Positions 34,439 to 43,194 of a DNA stretch of 49,279 bases are shown piece by piece. The translations under genes and the position numbers were made by a program. Source of the DNA: Bacillota bacterium (GTDB taxonomy: Bacteria; Bacillota; Clostridia; Saccharofermentanales; DTU023); contig JAEWER010000016.1 in NCBI GenBank assembly GCA_023389255.1, positions 1 to 49,279 of the forward strand, written 5' to 3'. The stretch's first letter is position 1. Each line of letters begins with the position of its first letter. The notes under the pieces were generated by a model. It was not told where the DNA came from and ran no database searches. It saw only the letters and a program-made list of their open reading frames with translations.

Positions 34439-35293
34439 TCATGATTTACTTTCAGGACGACTGAATCCGAATTCAGCAAAAATTTGCTGTGCCTCTTCTG
34501 ATTGCAGGTAATCGAGAAAAGTTTTAGCCTGCTCTGGGTTAGCACTATTTTTTATGATGGTAGCGGGATAAATTACTGGATCATGAGAATCTTTGGGAGC
34601 AGTTGCCAGTACTTTTACTTGATCGCTGACAGCAGCATCCGTGGCATAAACAACACCACAATCTACTGCTTTTTGTTCAACCCAAGCTAGTACAGCACGC
34701 ACATCTGTACCAAAATTAGCTTTGGCTTTTACTTCGTCCCACACGCCTAAATTGGTAAAAATAGTTTCACTGTATTGACCTACAGGTACAGACGACTCGC
34801 CTAGTGCTACCATCTTTACTTTGTCGGAGGCAACTTCTTTAAAATCGCTAATTGCTAAATCAGAATCCTTCGGAGCAATCAAGACAACTTCATTTGCCAA
34901 CAAATCTACTTCACTTTGGGTATCGGTTAATCCTGCTTCCGATAAAGCTTTAACTTGTTTTTTGCCAGCTGAAATGAATAAATCAACTGGGGCACCTTGT
35001 TCAATTTGTTGTTGTAATTTGCCAGATGAACCATAGTTGAAATTCAACTTAAGCTCTGGATGTACTTGAGCAAATTTCTCGGCTAATTTTTGGGTGACAT
35101 CCGTTAAACTAGCAGCTGCTGAAACTTGTACTGTGACTTCTTCACTTGTAGTTTGCTTTTGTTGCTCACTACTTGATACTGCTGTCTGCTTTGCTTTTGT
35201 AGTTGTTGATGTCTGCCCATCGGTTTGTTTACAAGCAACCAAAGCTAGACAACAGATAGCAAACAACATCAAAGCTACAATCTTCTTAGTCAC
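34439..35293 (-). CDS. modA: Molybdate-binding lipoprotein ModA
   Basis: 284 residues, GTG start with AAGGAG 6 nt upstream. The N-terminus is a lipoprotein signal ending in LVAC (Cys near 21), then a T/S/Q-rich tether (about 22-50). The binding fold begins VSAAASLTDVTQKLAEKF, and the oxyanion site has NYGSSGKLQQQIEQGAPVDL, both typical of ModA (serine side chains hold molybdate). Tungstate cannot be excluded. Three nt after the MoeA-like gene. Confidence 0.94.
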   Translation of the reverse strand: MTKKIVALMLFAICCLALVACKQTDGQTSTTTKAKQTAVSSSEQQKQTTSEEVTVQVSAAASLTDVTQKLAEKFAQVHPELKLNFNYGSSGKLQQQIEQGAPVDLFISAGKKQVKALSEAGLTDTQSEVDLLANEVVLIAPKDSDLAISDFKEVASDKVKMVALGESSVPVGQYSETIFTNLGVWDEVKAKANFGTDVRAVLAWVEQKAVDCGVVYATDAAVSDQVKVLATAPKDSHDPVIYPATIIKNSANPEQAKTFLDYLQSEEAQQIFAEFGFSRPESKS

Positions 35294-35296
35294 AAC

Positions 35297-36307
35297 TTAC
35301 TCCTTAGAATTAAATATATGCCACATCTGACAAATACTTAGACCACCCAGACCTAATTTTTGCCATGTCTTGGCATCAAAGCTCATCTTAGCAAAAATCC
35401 AGGGTAATAAAATATCTAAGCTGGTGAATGGACTATGCATAGAAGCACCCGGCACGCCAACTAAAACAGAATCTCCCAGATAACCAACTGTCAACATATT
35501 GCCTGGTTGAATAGGTACACCTTGGAACAAGAACCTATCACTCATTTTTCTGATTACAGTAGGTGTTACATCATCAGGGTCAACCGACATACCACCTGTC
35601 ATCAGTACAATGTTTGCACCTGCTTCTAGGTACCCTTTCACAGCCCGTTCAATTACTTCAACGTCGTCGGGACAAACTGTTACACCACAAATCTCTGCGG
35701 GATATTTTTGTAATTTATGTCGTAAAATGGGCTCGAACGCATCTTGAATTCTGCCATGGAAAATTTCATTACCTGTAATCACGATGCCAACTTTTAAACA
35801 TTGGTAAGGCAACAATCTAAATAAAGGATAGCTTTGGCTAGCTAATCGTACTGCCTTATCTACAACTTCATCCTTTGCCACCAAGGGAACAATACGACCA
35901 CCCACCACTGTTTGCTCTGTTGATACAGCAAATTTATCTGGTAGAGTCACCAATGTGTATTCGGCGATATTGTTGATTTCGTGCAAAGCTTGCTCGTTAA
36001 CGCAAAACACACCTGCTACTTTAGCTTTAACTTCAATCTTGCCTTCTGCTGGTGGTTGCAAATATAAATTCTCATCAATTGCCACTTCAAGCACACGGGC
36101 AATAGCATCTTCCTCATGTATCAGTGTTTTGTCATCACTGTTAACGAACACGTGATCTTTACCCATCGCAAGCAAAACGGGAATATCCTCTGCTTCTATC
36201 TTGTGACCACGACGAAAACGCACACCTTTTTGACCGCTAGCTAAAATGGCAGTTAAATCGTGGAATAAGATTTCGCCAGTGGCTTCAGTTGTCTTCAATT
36301 TACGCAT
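35297..36307 (-). CDS. MoeA/MogA-like molybdopterin-binding protein
   Basis: 336 residues. The C-terminal half (about 175-320) is a MoCF/MogA-fold domain: VGIVITGNEIF, MTGGMSVDPDD and VGVPGASMHSPFTSLD. The N-terminal half is the MoeA-like linker part but shorter than in full MoeA (about 400 residues), and the canonical MoeA C-terminal domain IV is missing. It probably inserts or binds molybdenum at molybdopterin, with the neighbouring MogA-MOSC protein. Two nt after moaC without a clear ribosome site of its own, so probably coupled. Confidence 0.85.
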   Translation of the reverse strand: MRKLKTTEATGEILFHDLTAILASGQKGVRFRRGHKIEAEDIPVLLAMGKDHVFVNSDDKTLIHEEDAIARVLEVAIDENLYLQPPAEGKIEVKAKVAGVFCVNEQALHEINNIAEYTLVTLPDKFAVSTEQTVVGGRIVPLVAKDEVVDKAVRLASQSYPLFRLLPYQCLKVGIVITGNEIFHGRIQDAFEPILRHKLQKYPAEICGVTVCPDDVEVIERAVKGYLEAGANIVLMTGGMSVDPDDVTPTVIRKMSDRFLFQGVPIQPGNMLTVGYLGDSVLVGVPGASMHSPFTSLDILLPWIFAKMSFDAKTWQKLGLGGLSICQMWHIFNSKE

Positions 36308-36309
36308 AG

Positions 36310-36780
36310 TTAAATCTTAAAATCTCCACTCTTGCCACCACTTTTGGCAAGTAATCTAACTGGTCCTATCACCATATCTTTTTGTAATGCTTTGCACATA
36401 TCGTAAATAGTCAAAAGCGCTATGGATACAGCGGTCAGCGCTTCCATTTCCACTCCTGTTTTGCCACTGCATTTAACTTCAGCAACAACTCTGATTTGGT
36501 GCACTTCTTCTAGCATTTCGCACTGTAAATTAACACCGTTTAAGTTGATGTTATGGCATAGAGGAATGAGATTAGAGGTTTGTTTCGCACCCATAATACC
36601 AGCTAACTGAGCTACTGCTAACACATCACCTTTGGCTAAATTACCTGCTTTGATTTGTGCAAAAGTGTGTTCAGACACCTGGATATAGCCCTCAGCCACC
36701 GCCTTACGCTTCGTGATATCCTTGGCACCTACATCAACCATCTGGGCTCTGCCCTCTTGATCAAAATGTGTAAATTGCAT
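36310..36780 (-). CDS. moaC: Cyclic pyranopterin monophosphate synthase MoaC
   Basis: 156 residues, normal for MoaC, which with MoaA makes cyclic pyranopterin from GTP. Signatures: GIMGAKQTSNLIPLCHNI near 62-80 and GVEMEALTAVSIALLTIYDM near 110-130, containing the active-site lysine/histidine environment, then LLAKSGGKSGDF at the C-terminus. AGGAGG is placed ideally before the ATG. Follows moaA by 30 nt. Confidence 0.96.
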   Translation of the reverse strand: MQFTHFDQEGRAQMVDVGAKDITKRKAVAEGYIQVSEHTFAQIKAGNLAKGDVLAVAQLAGIMGAKQTSNLIPLCHNINLNGVNLQCEMLEEVHQIRVVAEVKCSGKTGVEMEALTAVSIALLTIYDMCKALQKDMVIGPVRLLAKSGGKSGDFKI

Positions 36781-36810
36781 AGCTCCTCCTAGCTCTGGTT
36801 ATTTTTATTC

Positions 36811-37782
36811 TTACCCACCAATTTGACTCATGTAGCGCGACGTTTTTGTACCCGTACTATTTAATTGATGCGCTTGCCATTTATTAGCTAAGGCACTGCG
36901 GAGAATCTCTTCCATCTGCTCTGCTGTGCAACCTTTAAGCGAACACTCTTCTGCGCTATGCAAACAAACTTTAACTTTGCCATCTGCCGTAATACGTAGA
37001 CGATTGCAATCAGCACAAAAACTACAACTCAACGGCCTAATCAAGCCGACCGTACCTTTGCCATCTGGTAGTTGGTAGAGTTGGGCTACCCCAGAACTTC
37101 CCTGAGCTTTCAATTCAGGGCAACGTTCTAGCACGGTTTCACATGAGATAAATTTAGCCTCCCGCCAGTTAAGCGCTTCACCCATGGGCATCAGTTCAAT
37201 AAAGCGCACATGTAACTGCCTTGAGCGTGTGAGTTCAACAAAGTCGGTTATTTCCTCGTCGTTAATGCCACCGAGTAACACTGTATTCAGTTTAATATTC
37301 TCAAAGCCAACCGCTTCAGCTTGGGCGATACCTGCTAAAACTTGCGCTAAATTGCCACCACGTGTGATGTATCTAAAGCGCTCAGCATCTAGGCTATCTA
37401 TACTGATATTTAAGCGATCTACCCCTGCCTGTTTAAGCTTTTCTGCTAGCCGTGGCAACAAAAAACCATTGGTGGTTAAACAGATTTCTTTTAAGCCCAA
37501 ACTGCGCAACTCATTCAATTGCTTGATCAGATTTAAGACACCGCTACGAACTAACGGTTCGCCACCAGTTAAGCGTATTTTTCGGACACCCAAACGCACC
37601 GCTAATTGACACAAAGTGAGAATTTCAGCATCAGACAGCCATTTTTCAGCCTGCCCTACACTCGCACAACCAACTTCTGGCAAACAATAGCGACAGCGCA
37701 AATTACATTGCTCAGTTAAAGAAACACGCAAGTAGGTAATTTGACGCTGAAATTGATCGATCAGGGGTGCTGGCTTATTCAT
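36811..37782 (-). CDS. moaA: GTP 3',8-cyclase MoaA (radical SAM)
   Basis: 323 residues from the ATG at 37782. The radical SAM cluster motif is CNLRCRYC near residue 24; the second cluster's cysteines are in CSFCADCNRLRIT near 250-265 and a later cysteine in VKVCLH. The C-terminus ends GG, as needed for MoaA activity. The ATG has no Shine-Dalgarno; a TATAAT ends only 7 nt before it, so the mRNA is probably leaderless. A GTG 17 codons upstream is possible but also lacks a site. First gene of the Mo operon. Confidence 0.94.
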   Translation of the reverse strand: MNKPAPLIDQFQRQITYLRVSLTEQCNLRCRYCLPEVGCASVGQAEKWLSDAEILTLCQLAVRLGVRKIRLTGGEPLVRSGVLNLIKQLNELRSLGLKEICLTTNGFLLPRLAEKLKQAGVDRLNISIDSLDAERFRYITRGGNLAQVLAGIAQAEAVGFENIKLNTVLLGGINDEEITDFVELTRSRQLHVRFIELMPMGEALNWREAKFISCETVLERCPELKAQGSSGVAQLYQLPDGKGTVGLIRPLSCSFCADCNRLRITADGKVKVCLHSAEECSLKGCTAEQMEEILRSALANKWQAHQLNSTGTKTSRYMSQIGG

Positions 37783-37789
37783 AAGCAAT

Positions 37790-37795
37790 ATTATA
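37790..37795 (-). promoter_or_regulatory. -10 element of the Mo-cofactor operon (leaderless start)
   Basis: Perfect TATAAT on the minus strand, 7 nt from the moaA ATG, so transcription should begin at or next to the A of the start codon. No clear -35 hexamer is seen at 16-18 nt, suggesting either an activator or a weak promoter. Confidence 0.5.
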
Positions 37796-37943
37796 AGTAT
37801 TTCTAATCGAACTACTTGTGACACTGCGCACACTTGCTAGGTTAGACAAAGCACAATGTTTCACTACTCAAAGTATTAGCACACATAATCCTTTTTCCCC
37901 CTTTGTTATACTTATAAACAACTAAAAGGTGTTGAGGTAAGTC

Positions 37944-38528
37944 ATGCAAATTAAAGCTGTCTTGATGGATGAAAAAGCGATTCAACGCGCATTAACTCGC
38001 ATAGCTCACGAAATCATTGAGAAAAACCCGAAAGAGCACCACCTGTACTTAGTGGGTATCAGAACTCGTGGTATCTATATCGCTGAATACTTAAAGCAAA
38101 AAATTGAGAACTTTTCCAGTGTAAAATGCCATCTCTACGAATTGGACATCACATTCTATCGTGACGATTTGACCCACATAGCTGGTGATGAACCTGTGCT
38201 CAACACCAAACAACCTGCACCAAATCTAACAGGTAAAACTGTAATTTTGGTCGACGATGTGCTCTACACTGGCAGAACAGTAAGATGCGCTATTGAAGCC
38301 TTGTTTGATGCAGGCAGACCTTCCTGCATCCAGCTCGCTATCTTGATTGATCGCGGGCACAGAGAACTACCCATCCGACCCGACTATGTCGGCAAAAATG
38401 TACCTAGTTCACACCGTGAGCAAGTCATGGTTTTTGTTAAGAAACATGATCGCTATGAATGTGCGGCCATCCGTGAATTACCCGAAACTGAAAATAAAAC
38501 TACTATCCCACGTAAACAATTAAACTAG
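37944..38528 (+). CDS. pyrR: PyrR-type bifunctional regulator/uracil phosphoribosyltransferase
   Basis: 194 residues. PyrR binds UMP and pyr mRNA to promote attenuation, and often has uracil phosphoribosyltransferase activity. The PRPP-binding motif is VILVDDVLYTGRT near 99-111; GIRTRGIYIAEYL near 42 and ILIDRGHRELPIRPDYVGK near 131 are family segments. GAGGT lies 5 nt before the ATG. No pyr biosynthesis genes or attenuator are near, so its targets lie elsewhere. The C-terminus is about 15 residues longer than usual, polar. Confidence 0.92.
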   Translation: MQIKAVLMDEKAIQRALTRIAHEIIEKNPKEHHLYLVGIRTRGIYIAEYLKQKIENFSSVKCHLYELDITFYRDDLTHIAGDEPVLNTKQPAPNLTGKTVILVDDVLYTGRTVRCAIEALFDAGRPSCIQLAILIDRGHRELPIRPDYVGKNVPSSHREQVMVFVKKHDRYECAAIRELPETENKTTIPRKQLN

Positions 38529-38530
38529 CT

Positions 38531-39187
38531 ATGTCAGATTCCCAAGATAATAGAAAACAACGAGAGCAAGATACTTCTTTAATCCATATCTCTCACTCTA
38601 CCTGGCAAAACTTCGTTACCAATTGCCGGTCTTGTGTTGCCTGTCCTTTAGCTAGCAATCGCACCAACGTGGTGGTATGGCGTGGCTCCATCCCCGCTCC
38701 ACTCATGCTGATAGGTGAGGCACCTGGTGCAGACGAAGATGCACAAGGACTACCTTTTGTGGGTAGATCAGGTAACCTAGTCCAAAGCATTCTAGATGCT
38801 TTGGAAATTTCACCTAAGACTTATCACATCTGCAATATCTGTAAATGCAGACCACCAGAGAACCGTAAACCTACTCGAGATGAAGCTCAGACTTGTAAAC
38901 AATTACACTTAGCTGAACAGTTCAAGTTAGTGCGTCCCAAAGTCATTGTATTGCTAGGCGCAACTGCCTACGAATACTTTACTAATCGCAAGGATCCCAT
39001 CACCCAAGTGCGTGGCAGATGGATCGAAACTGGTAATTACTATGTGCTCCCAACCGTACATCCTGCCTATATTTTGCGCAACAATACTAAGCGAGCTATT
39101 TTGTGGGATGATTTCGCTTTGGTCAGGAAAAAGCTTGAAGAATTGAATTTAATTCAACCTGCTACCTGGAGCGAGCATGAAAACTAA
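38531..39187 (+). CDS. Family-4 uracil-DNA glycosylase (4Fe-4S)
   Basis: 218 residues. Removes uracil from DNA. Active-site motif GEAPGADEDAQGLPFVGRSG (62-81) and HPAYILRN (177-184) are intact. Iron-sulfur ligands are probably C35, C38, C106 and C122 in the family pattern CxxC...KCRPPENRKPT...C. An N-terminal extension of about 25 residues is charged. Starts 2 nt after pyrR and overlaps the pseudouridine synthase gene by 11 nt. Confidence 0.94.
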   Translation: MSDSQDNRKQREQDTSLIHISHSTWQNFVTNCRSCVACPLASNRTNVVVWRGSIPAPLMLIGEAPGADEDAQGLPFVGRSGNLVQSILDALEISPKTYHICNICKCRPPENRKPTRDEAQTCKQLHLAEQFKLVRPKVIVLLGATAYEYFTNRKDPITQVRGRWIETGNYYVLPTVHPAYILRNNTKRAILWDDFALVRKKLEELNLIQPATWSEHEN

Positions 39188-39917
39188 AACAGATCGTCCC
39201 GAGCGTTTAGATAAATTGCTAGCGCATGCTGGCTTTGGTTCACGCAAAGAAGTCAAAAATTTACTAGCTCAAGGACAAGTAACTTACCTAGGCGAGGTAG
39301 TCAAAGATCCCAAATTAATGTTCAGCTCTAATCAATTGGGCGATATCTTGTGTTCAAATAAACCTTTGCGCTCCTACGCTAACAGTGTTTTCATGCTTCA
39401 CAAACCTGCTGGCTATCTCAGTGCACTGAGTGATGCCCACGCACCCACCATCGCTGATTTATTGCCCGCACATCTGCAAAAATGTCAACTCTCACCCGTG
39501 GGACGCTTGGACAAGGATACAACTGGTCTTCTATTGCTCACTAATGATGGCCAGCTAAGCCATCGCTTGACTTCACCCAAGTGGCATGTAGCTAAAATCT
39601 ATGTTGTAACCACAGCTGGCTTGCCTTGGAGCGATACAGAAACTGAACTTTTTGCCGCCGGTTTAACCTTGAGTAATGGCTCCACTTGTTTGCCTGCAGA
39701 ATTAAATATTGTGAGTGATCATTGTGTTGAATTAACACTGTACGAGGGAAAATTCCATCAAGTTAAACTTATGTGCTCGCAGGTCGAGCGACCTGTGCTA
39801 ACTTTACACCGCAAACAAGTTGCCACTTTAGTTTTGGACGAAAGTCTAAAGCCAGGTGAATTGCGAGAATTAACCGACCTTGAGGCGAGCACCTTACGTA
39901 GACAAGTAGAACTGTAG
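39177..39917 (+). CDS. RsuA/RluB-type pseudouridine synthase
   Basis: 246 residues. Converts uridines in rRNA to pseudouridine. N-terminal S4 RNA-binding domain (RLDKLLAHAGFGSRKEVKNL), then the catalytic domain with GRLDKDTTGLLLLTNDG near 108-124, the aspartate being the nucleophile, and EGKFHQVKLMC near 190. Whether it acts on 16S (RsuA) or 23S (RluB/RluE) cannot be told. Overlaps the glycosylase gene by 11 nt; 19 nt before tmcAL. Confidence 0.92.
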   Translation: MKTKTDRPERLDKLLAHAGFGSRKEVKNLLAQGQVTYLGEVVKDPKLMFSSNQLGDILCSNKPLRSYANSVFMLHKPAGYLSALSDAHAPTIADLLPAHLQKCQLSPVGRLDKDTTGLLLLTNDGQLSHRLTSPKWHVAKIYVVTTAGLPWSDTETELFAAGLTLSNGSTCLPAELNIVSDHCVELTLYEGKFHQVKLMCSQVERPVLTLHRKQVATLVLDESLKPGELRELTDLEASTLRRQVEL

Positions 39918-39936
39918 CAGAAAGTTAGGAGATTAG

Positions 39937-41169
39937 ATGAAGATTGTTGCAATCAATGCCGAATACAATCCTCTGCATAATGGGCATGCCCATCATCTGA
40001 AAATGAGCCGTGAGTTAAACGGACATTGTGGCATCGTTGTGGTGATGTCTGGCTATTTCTGTCAGCGTGGCTTACCAGCCATCATCTCACCTTACACTCG
40101 GGCACAGCAGGCTATTTTAGCCGGAGCAGACTTGGTATTACGCTTGCCTACTTCTGTCACCTCAGCTTCAGCTGAAGATTACGCTTTCGGCGTGGTTTAC
40201 GCTTTGAGTCAACTACAAGCACACAAACAATCATTTGGCTATGAGCCAACGTGCACAGTTGATCAACTAAAAGCCGTAGCTCAATACCTAGTAGAAGAAT
40301 CTGAACAAGATAGTAACTATCAAGCAATTTTCCAAACTTGTTTAAAGCAAGGCATGGGTATAGCTAAAGCACGGGAGCTGGCGCTAAAAAAAATCAACCC
40401 TGAATGGCAAAATATCTGCCAAAAATCAAACCAAATCCTAGCCATCGAGTATTTGAAGGCAGGTGTCAAACTCAAAGACCATCAACCTGTTCCTGCTCCT
40501 TTTTTACTGCGGCGTGAGGGCGATGATTATCTGGCAAACGAAGTGAATTCTAGCTTCGCTTCTGCTACTGCTATTCGGCAAAAAATTGCCAGCGCTTCTG
40601 ATCTTGTGAGTTTAGCAAAAGAGCTTAAGCCACTGATGCCACTCAACTCCTTAGCTTTGCTCTTGCGTGACTTACAAGCTAAGAAATATAAGCTACTAGA
40701 TGATTACAGCTCTTTAATTGCAACTTTACTCTGGCGAGAAACAGAACATCACGCCAATAAGTACCGTTATTTGTCCGCTGATTTATGCGCACGCTTACAA
40801 GAATCTGTGGCGGAAGATAATTTTCCTCTTTTGAGTGAATTAGTAACTAACTGTAGCAGCAGACAGTTTCCACATAGTCGAATACAACGAGCACTAATCT
40901 CACTTTTACTGAACATACCTGAAGATATTAGCCCTAAAGCGCAATATCTACAGGTTTTAGCCTTTAACAAGACGGGACGATACTTGTTGAAAAGAATGAA
41001 GCAAGACAGCACTTTACCTATCGTCAGTAACTTCAGCGATCTATATAAGCAGGAATTATCAATTGATGCCCAATTACAACGTGATCTTGATCGCCGAGCT
41101 TGTCAGATCTGGCATTTAGGCCAAAGGAACACTCTCGAATTATTGCGAGAACCGCTTTACATACACTAA
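39937..41169 (+). CDS. tmcAL: tRNA(Met) cytidine acetate ligase TmcAL
   Basis: 410 residues. TmcAL uses ATP and acetate to form N4-acetylcytidine at the wobble base of elongator tRNA-Met. The nucleotidyltransferase motif is AEYNPLHNGHAHHL near 8-21; MSGYFCQRGLPAI and LAGADLVLRLP follow as in the family. Small differences (LHNGH for FHNGH, LRLP for ELP) are visible but the catalytic HxGH is kept. The C-terminal 200 residues are helical. GAG ribosome site; 23 nt before tyrS. Confidence 0.92.
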   Translation: MKIVAINAEYNPLHNGHAHHLKMSRELNGHCGIVVVMSGYFCQRGLPAIISPYTRAQQAILAGADLVLRLPTSVTSASAEDYAFGVVYALSQLQAHKQSFGYEPTCTVDQLKAVAQYLVEESEQDSNYQAIFQTCLKQGMGIAKARELALKKINPEWQNICQKSNQILAIEYLKAGVKLKDHQPVPAPFLLRREGDDYLANEVNSSFASATAIRQKIASASDLVSLAKELKPLMPLNSLALLLRDLQAKKYKLLDDYSSLIATLLWRETEHHANKYRYLSADLCARLQESVAEDNFPLLSELVTNCSSRQFPHSRIQRALISLLLNIPEDISPKAQYLQVLAFNKTGRYLLKRMKQDSTLPIVSNFSDLYKQELSIDAQLQRDLDRRACQIWHLGQRNTLELLREPLYIH

Positions 41170-41192
41170 ACTGATTACTCAAGGAGGAGATT

Positions 41193-42419
41193 ATGGCAAA
41201 CAAATCCGTATACGATGTGCTAGTTGAGCGTGGCTTTTTAGCACAGACCACGCATGAAGATACTATTAGAGAAAAACTGAGCAAACCAGGCGTTACATTC
41301 TACACTGGTTTTGATCCCACCGCGGACAGCCTACATGTGGGCCACATGATCACCTTAATGATGATGGCGCACATGCAACGAGCCGGCCATCGCCCCATCG
41401 CTTTGGTAGGTGGTGGTACCGCTATGATTGGCGATCCTTCTGGTCGTACCGATATGCGTAGCATGATGAGTAAAGATACCATCGAGCACAATGCGCAACG
41501 CTTTAAGGCACAGATGCAACGCTTCATTGATTTCACCGATGATAAAGCAATTTTAGTCAATAATGCTGACTGGCTGACTAAGTTCAATTACATCGATTTC
41601 ATCCGTGATTATGGCGCACATTTTTCAGTTAACCGCATGTTAACCGCTGAATGCTATCGTTCACGTTTAGAGCGCGGACTAACCTTCCTCGAATTCAACT
41701 ACATGTTGCTTCAAGGCTACGATTTCTTAGAACTCTTCCGCCGTTATAATTGCGATTTGCAGTTAGGTGGTGATGATCAATGGTCAAATATCTTAGCAGG
41801 TATCGATCTCATCCGACGAGTGGAACAAAAAGAAGCTTATGGCGCAACTGTCAATCTTCTCTTAAATTCTGAGGGCGTGAAGATGGGCAAAACCGCTAAA
41901 GGTGCGGTGTGGCTCGATGAGAATAAAATGTCTGTCTTTGATTTCTATCAATATTGGCGCAACGTAGGCGATAGCGAAGTTATCAAGTGCCTAAAATTAT
42001 TGACTTTTGTGGATATGGCAGAGATCAATGAATATGCCAAATTAGAAGGCGCTGAATTAAATCAAGTCAAGCAACGCCTTGCCTACGAAATCACAGCTAT
42101 CGTACACGGTGAAGAAAAAGCAGCCAAAGCTCAGCAGCAAGCCCTGGATTTATTCTCCGGCGCTGGTCGCTCTGAAGATATGCCCACGATTGAAGTTGCT
42201 GTCTCCAGCTTACCCACTTCCCTGCTCGATGTGCTCAGCTCCGCCAAAGTATTTGCTTCTAAAAGCGAAGCCCGTCGCATGTTTCAGCAAAATGGTGTCT
42301 ACCTAAACGACAATTCTGATTTGGGTATTGATTACCAACTAACTGAAGCTGACTTTAGCAACAACGAAGCTATTGTCAGACGAGGCAAGAAGAAATTTTT
42401 CCGTCTACAGCTCATCTAA
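41193..42419 (+). CDS. tyrS: Tyrosyl-tRNA synthetase
   Basis: 408 residues. Class I signature HVGHM near 49 (HIGH-type) and KMGKTAKGAVWL near 229 (KMSKS-type) are present, with YTGFDPTADSL, and the tyrosine-binding LQLGGDDQWSN near 190. A C-terminal S4 domain (SKSEARRMFQQNGVYLND) binds tRNA. AAGGAGGAG precedes the ATG. No T-box leader is possible in the 23-nt gap, so tyrosine control, if any, acts elsewhere. Last gene of the plus-strand run. Confidence 0.96.
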   Translation: MANKSVYDVLVERGFLAQTTHEDTIREKLSKPGVTFYTGFDPTADSLHVGHMITLMMMAHMQRAGHRPIALVGGGTAMIGDPSGRTDMRSMMSKDTIEHNAQRFKAQMQRFIDFTDDKAILVNNADWLTKFNYIDFIRDYGAHFSVNRMLTAECYRSRLERGLTFLEFNYMLLQGYDFLELFRRYNCDLQLGGDDQWSNILAGIDLIRRVEQKEAYGATVNLLLNSEGVKMGKTAKGAVWLDENKMSVFDFYQYWRNVGDSEVIKCLKLLTFVDMAEINEYAKLEGAELNQVKQRLAYEITAIVHGEEKAAKAQQQALDLFSGAGRSEDMPTIEVAVSSLPTSLLDVLSSAKVFASKSEARRMFQQNGVYLNDNSDLGIDYQLTEADFSNNEAIVRRGKKKFFRLQLI

Positions 42420-42421
42420 CT

Positions 42422-42451
42422 AAAAAAGAGGGACAATCGTCCCTCTTTTTT
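42422..42451. terminator. Strong bidirectional terminator between tyrS and rpe
   Basis: Perfect 13-bp stem AAAAAAGAGGGAC/GTCCCTCTTTTTT with loop AATC. It stops tyrS on one strand and rpe on the other. Confidence 0.93.
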
Positions 42452-42500
42452 ATAGCAAATAAGTTTTCTAATTCTATTCTAACCAAGTAACTACGCTAAC

Positions 42501-43187
42501 TTAGTTACATACCGCATTAGCTAATTCTCGCATTTTTTGAATTTCTTGGGCTGGATTATCACTACCAAAGCAGGCACTACCTGCCACAAAAGTATCTGCT
42601 CCAGCTTCGGCTACCTTAGCAATAGTATTGGCAGAAATACCGCCATCTACTTGTAGATGGATGGCTCTACCACTACTGTCAATCAAGGCACGAGTGCGCT
42701 TAATTTTATCGAGCATGGTATCGATAAAACGCTGTCCGCCAAATCCAGGATTGACCGTCATAATCAGAATTAAATCTACGTAAGGCAAGTACTCTTCTAA
42801 AGTTGAGATGGGTGTTGCTGGACAAAGAGCGATGCCTGCAGAACAGCCGGCATCTTTAATCTGCTGAATTAATCTGTGGCCGTGTGGTGCAACTTCTTGG
42901 TGAAAGACCAGAGAGTCAACACCAATTTTTGCAAGCGGTTCTATCCAACGCTCAGGCTCACTGGTCATTAAGTGAACATCGAGAGGTAGTTTTGTAGCAT
43001 GCTTTAGCGCTTCCATTACTGGCATGCCAAAAGAGATATTGGGCACAAAATTGCCATCCATAATATCGCAATGTAGCCAATCTGCTTCTTGTTCCACCTT
43101 AGACAAACTGGTTTTAAGATCAGCAAAATCTGCTGCCAAAACCGATGGACAAATCAGTGCCTTCTTGTCTGTTCTTGTACTTAACAT
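42501..43187 (-). CDS. rpe: Ribulose-phosphate 3-epimerase
   Basis: 228 residues, TIM-barrel enzyme of the pentose phosphate pathway. Motifs: CPSVLAADFADL near 13 and LHCDIMDGNFVPNISFG near 37 (metal-binding His/Asp), PLDVHLM near 67, MTVNPGFGGQ near 145 and VDGGIS near 182. Seven nt after rsgA, the order prpC-pknB-rsgA-rpe being conserved in Firmicutes. Confidence 0.96.
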   Translation of the reverse strand: MLSTRTDKKALICPSVLAADFADLKTSLSKVEQEADWLHCDIMDGNFVPNISFGMPVMEALKHATKLPLDVHLMTSEPERWIEPLAKIGVDSLVFHQEVAPHGHRLIQQIKDAGCSAGIALCPATPISTLEEYLPYVDLILIMTVNPGFGGQRFIDTMLDKIKRTRALIDSSGRAIHLQVDGGISANTIAKVAEAGADTFVAGSACFGSDNPAQEIQKMRELANAVCN

Positions 43188-43194
43188 AAATACC

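Noticed and set aside
37783..37943. Moco riboswitch in front of moaA, or PyrR attenuator in front of pyrR
   Set aside because: The moaA leader appears to be absent, and the gap shows no conserved Moco-type helices or an anti-terminator/terminator pair.
41170..41192. T-box riboswitch before tyrS
   Set aside because: Only 23 nt separate tmcAL and tyrS; there is no room for a T-box and no specifier hairpin.
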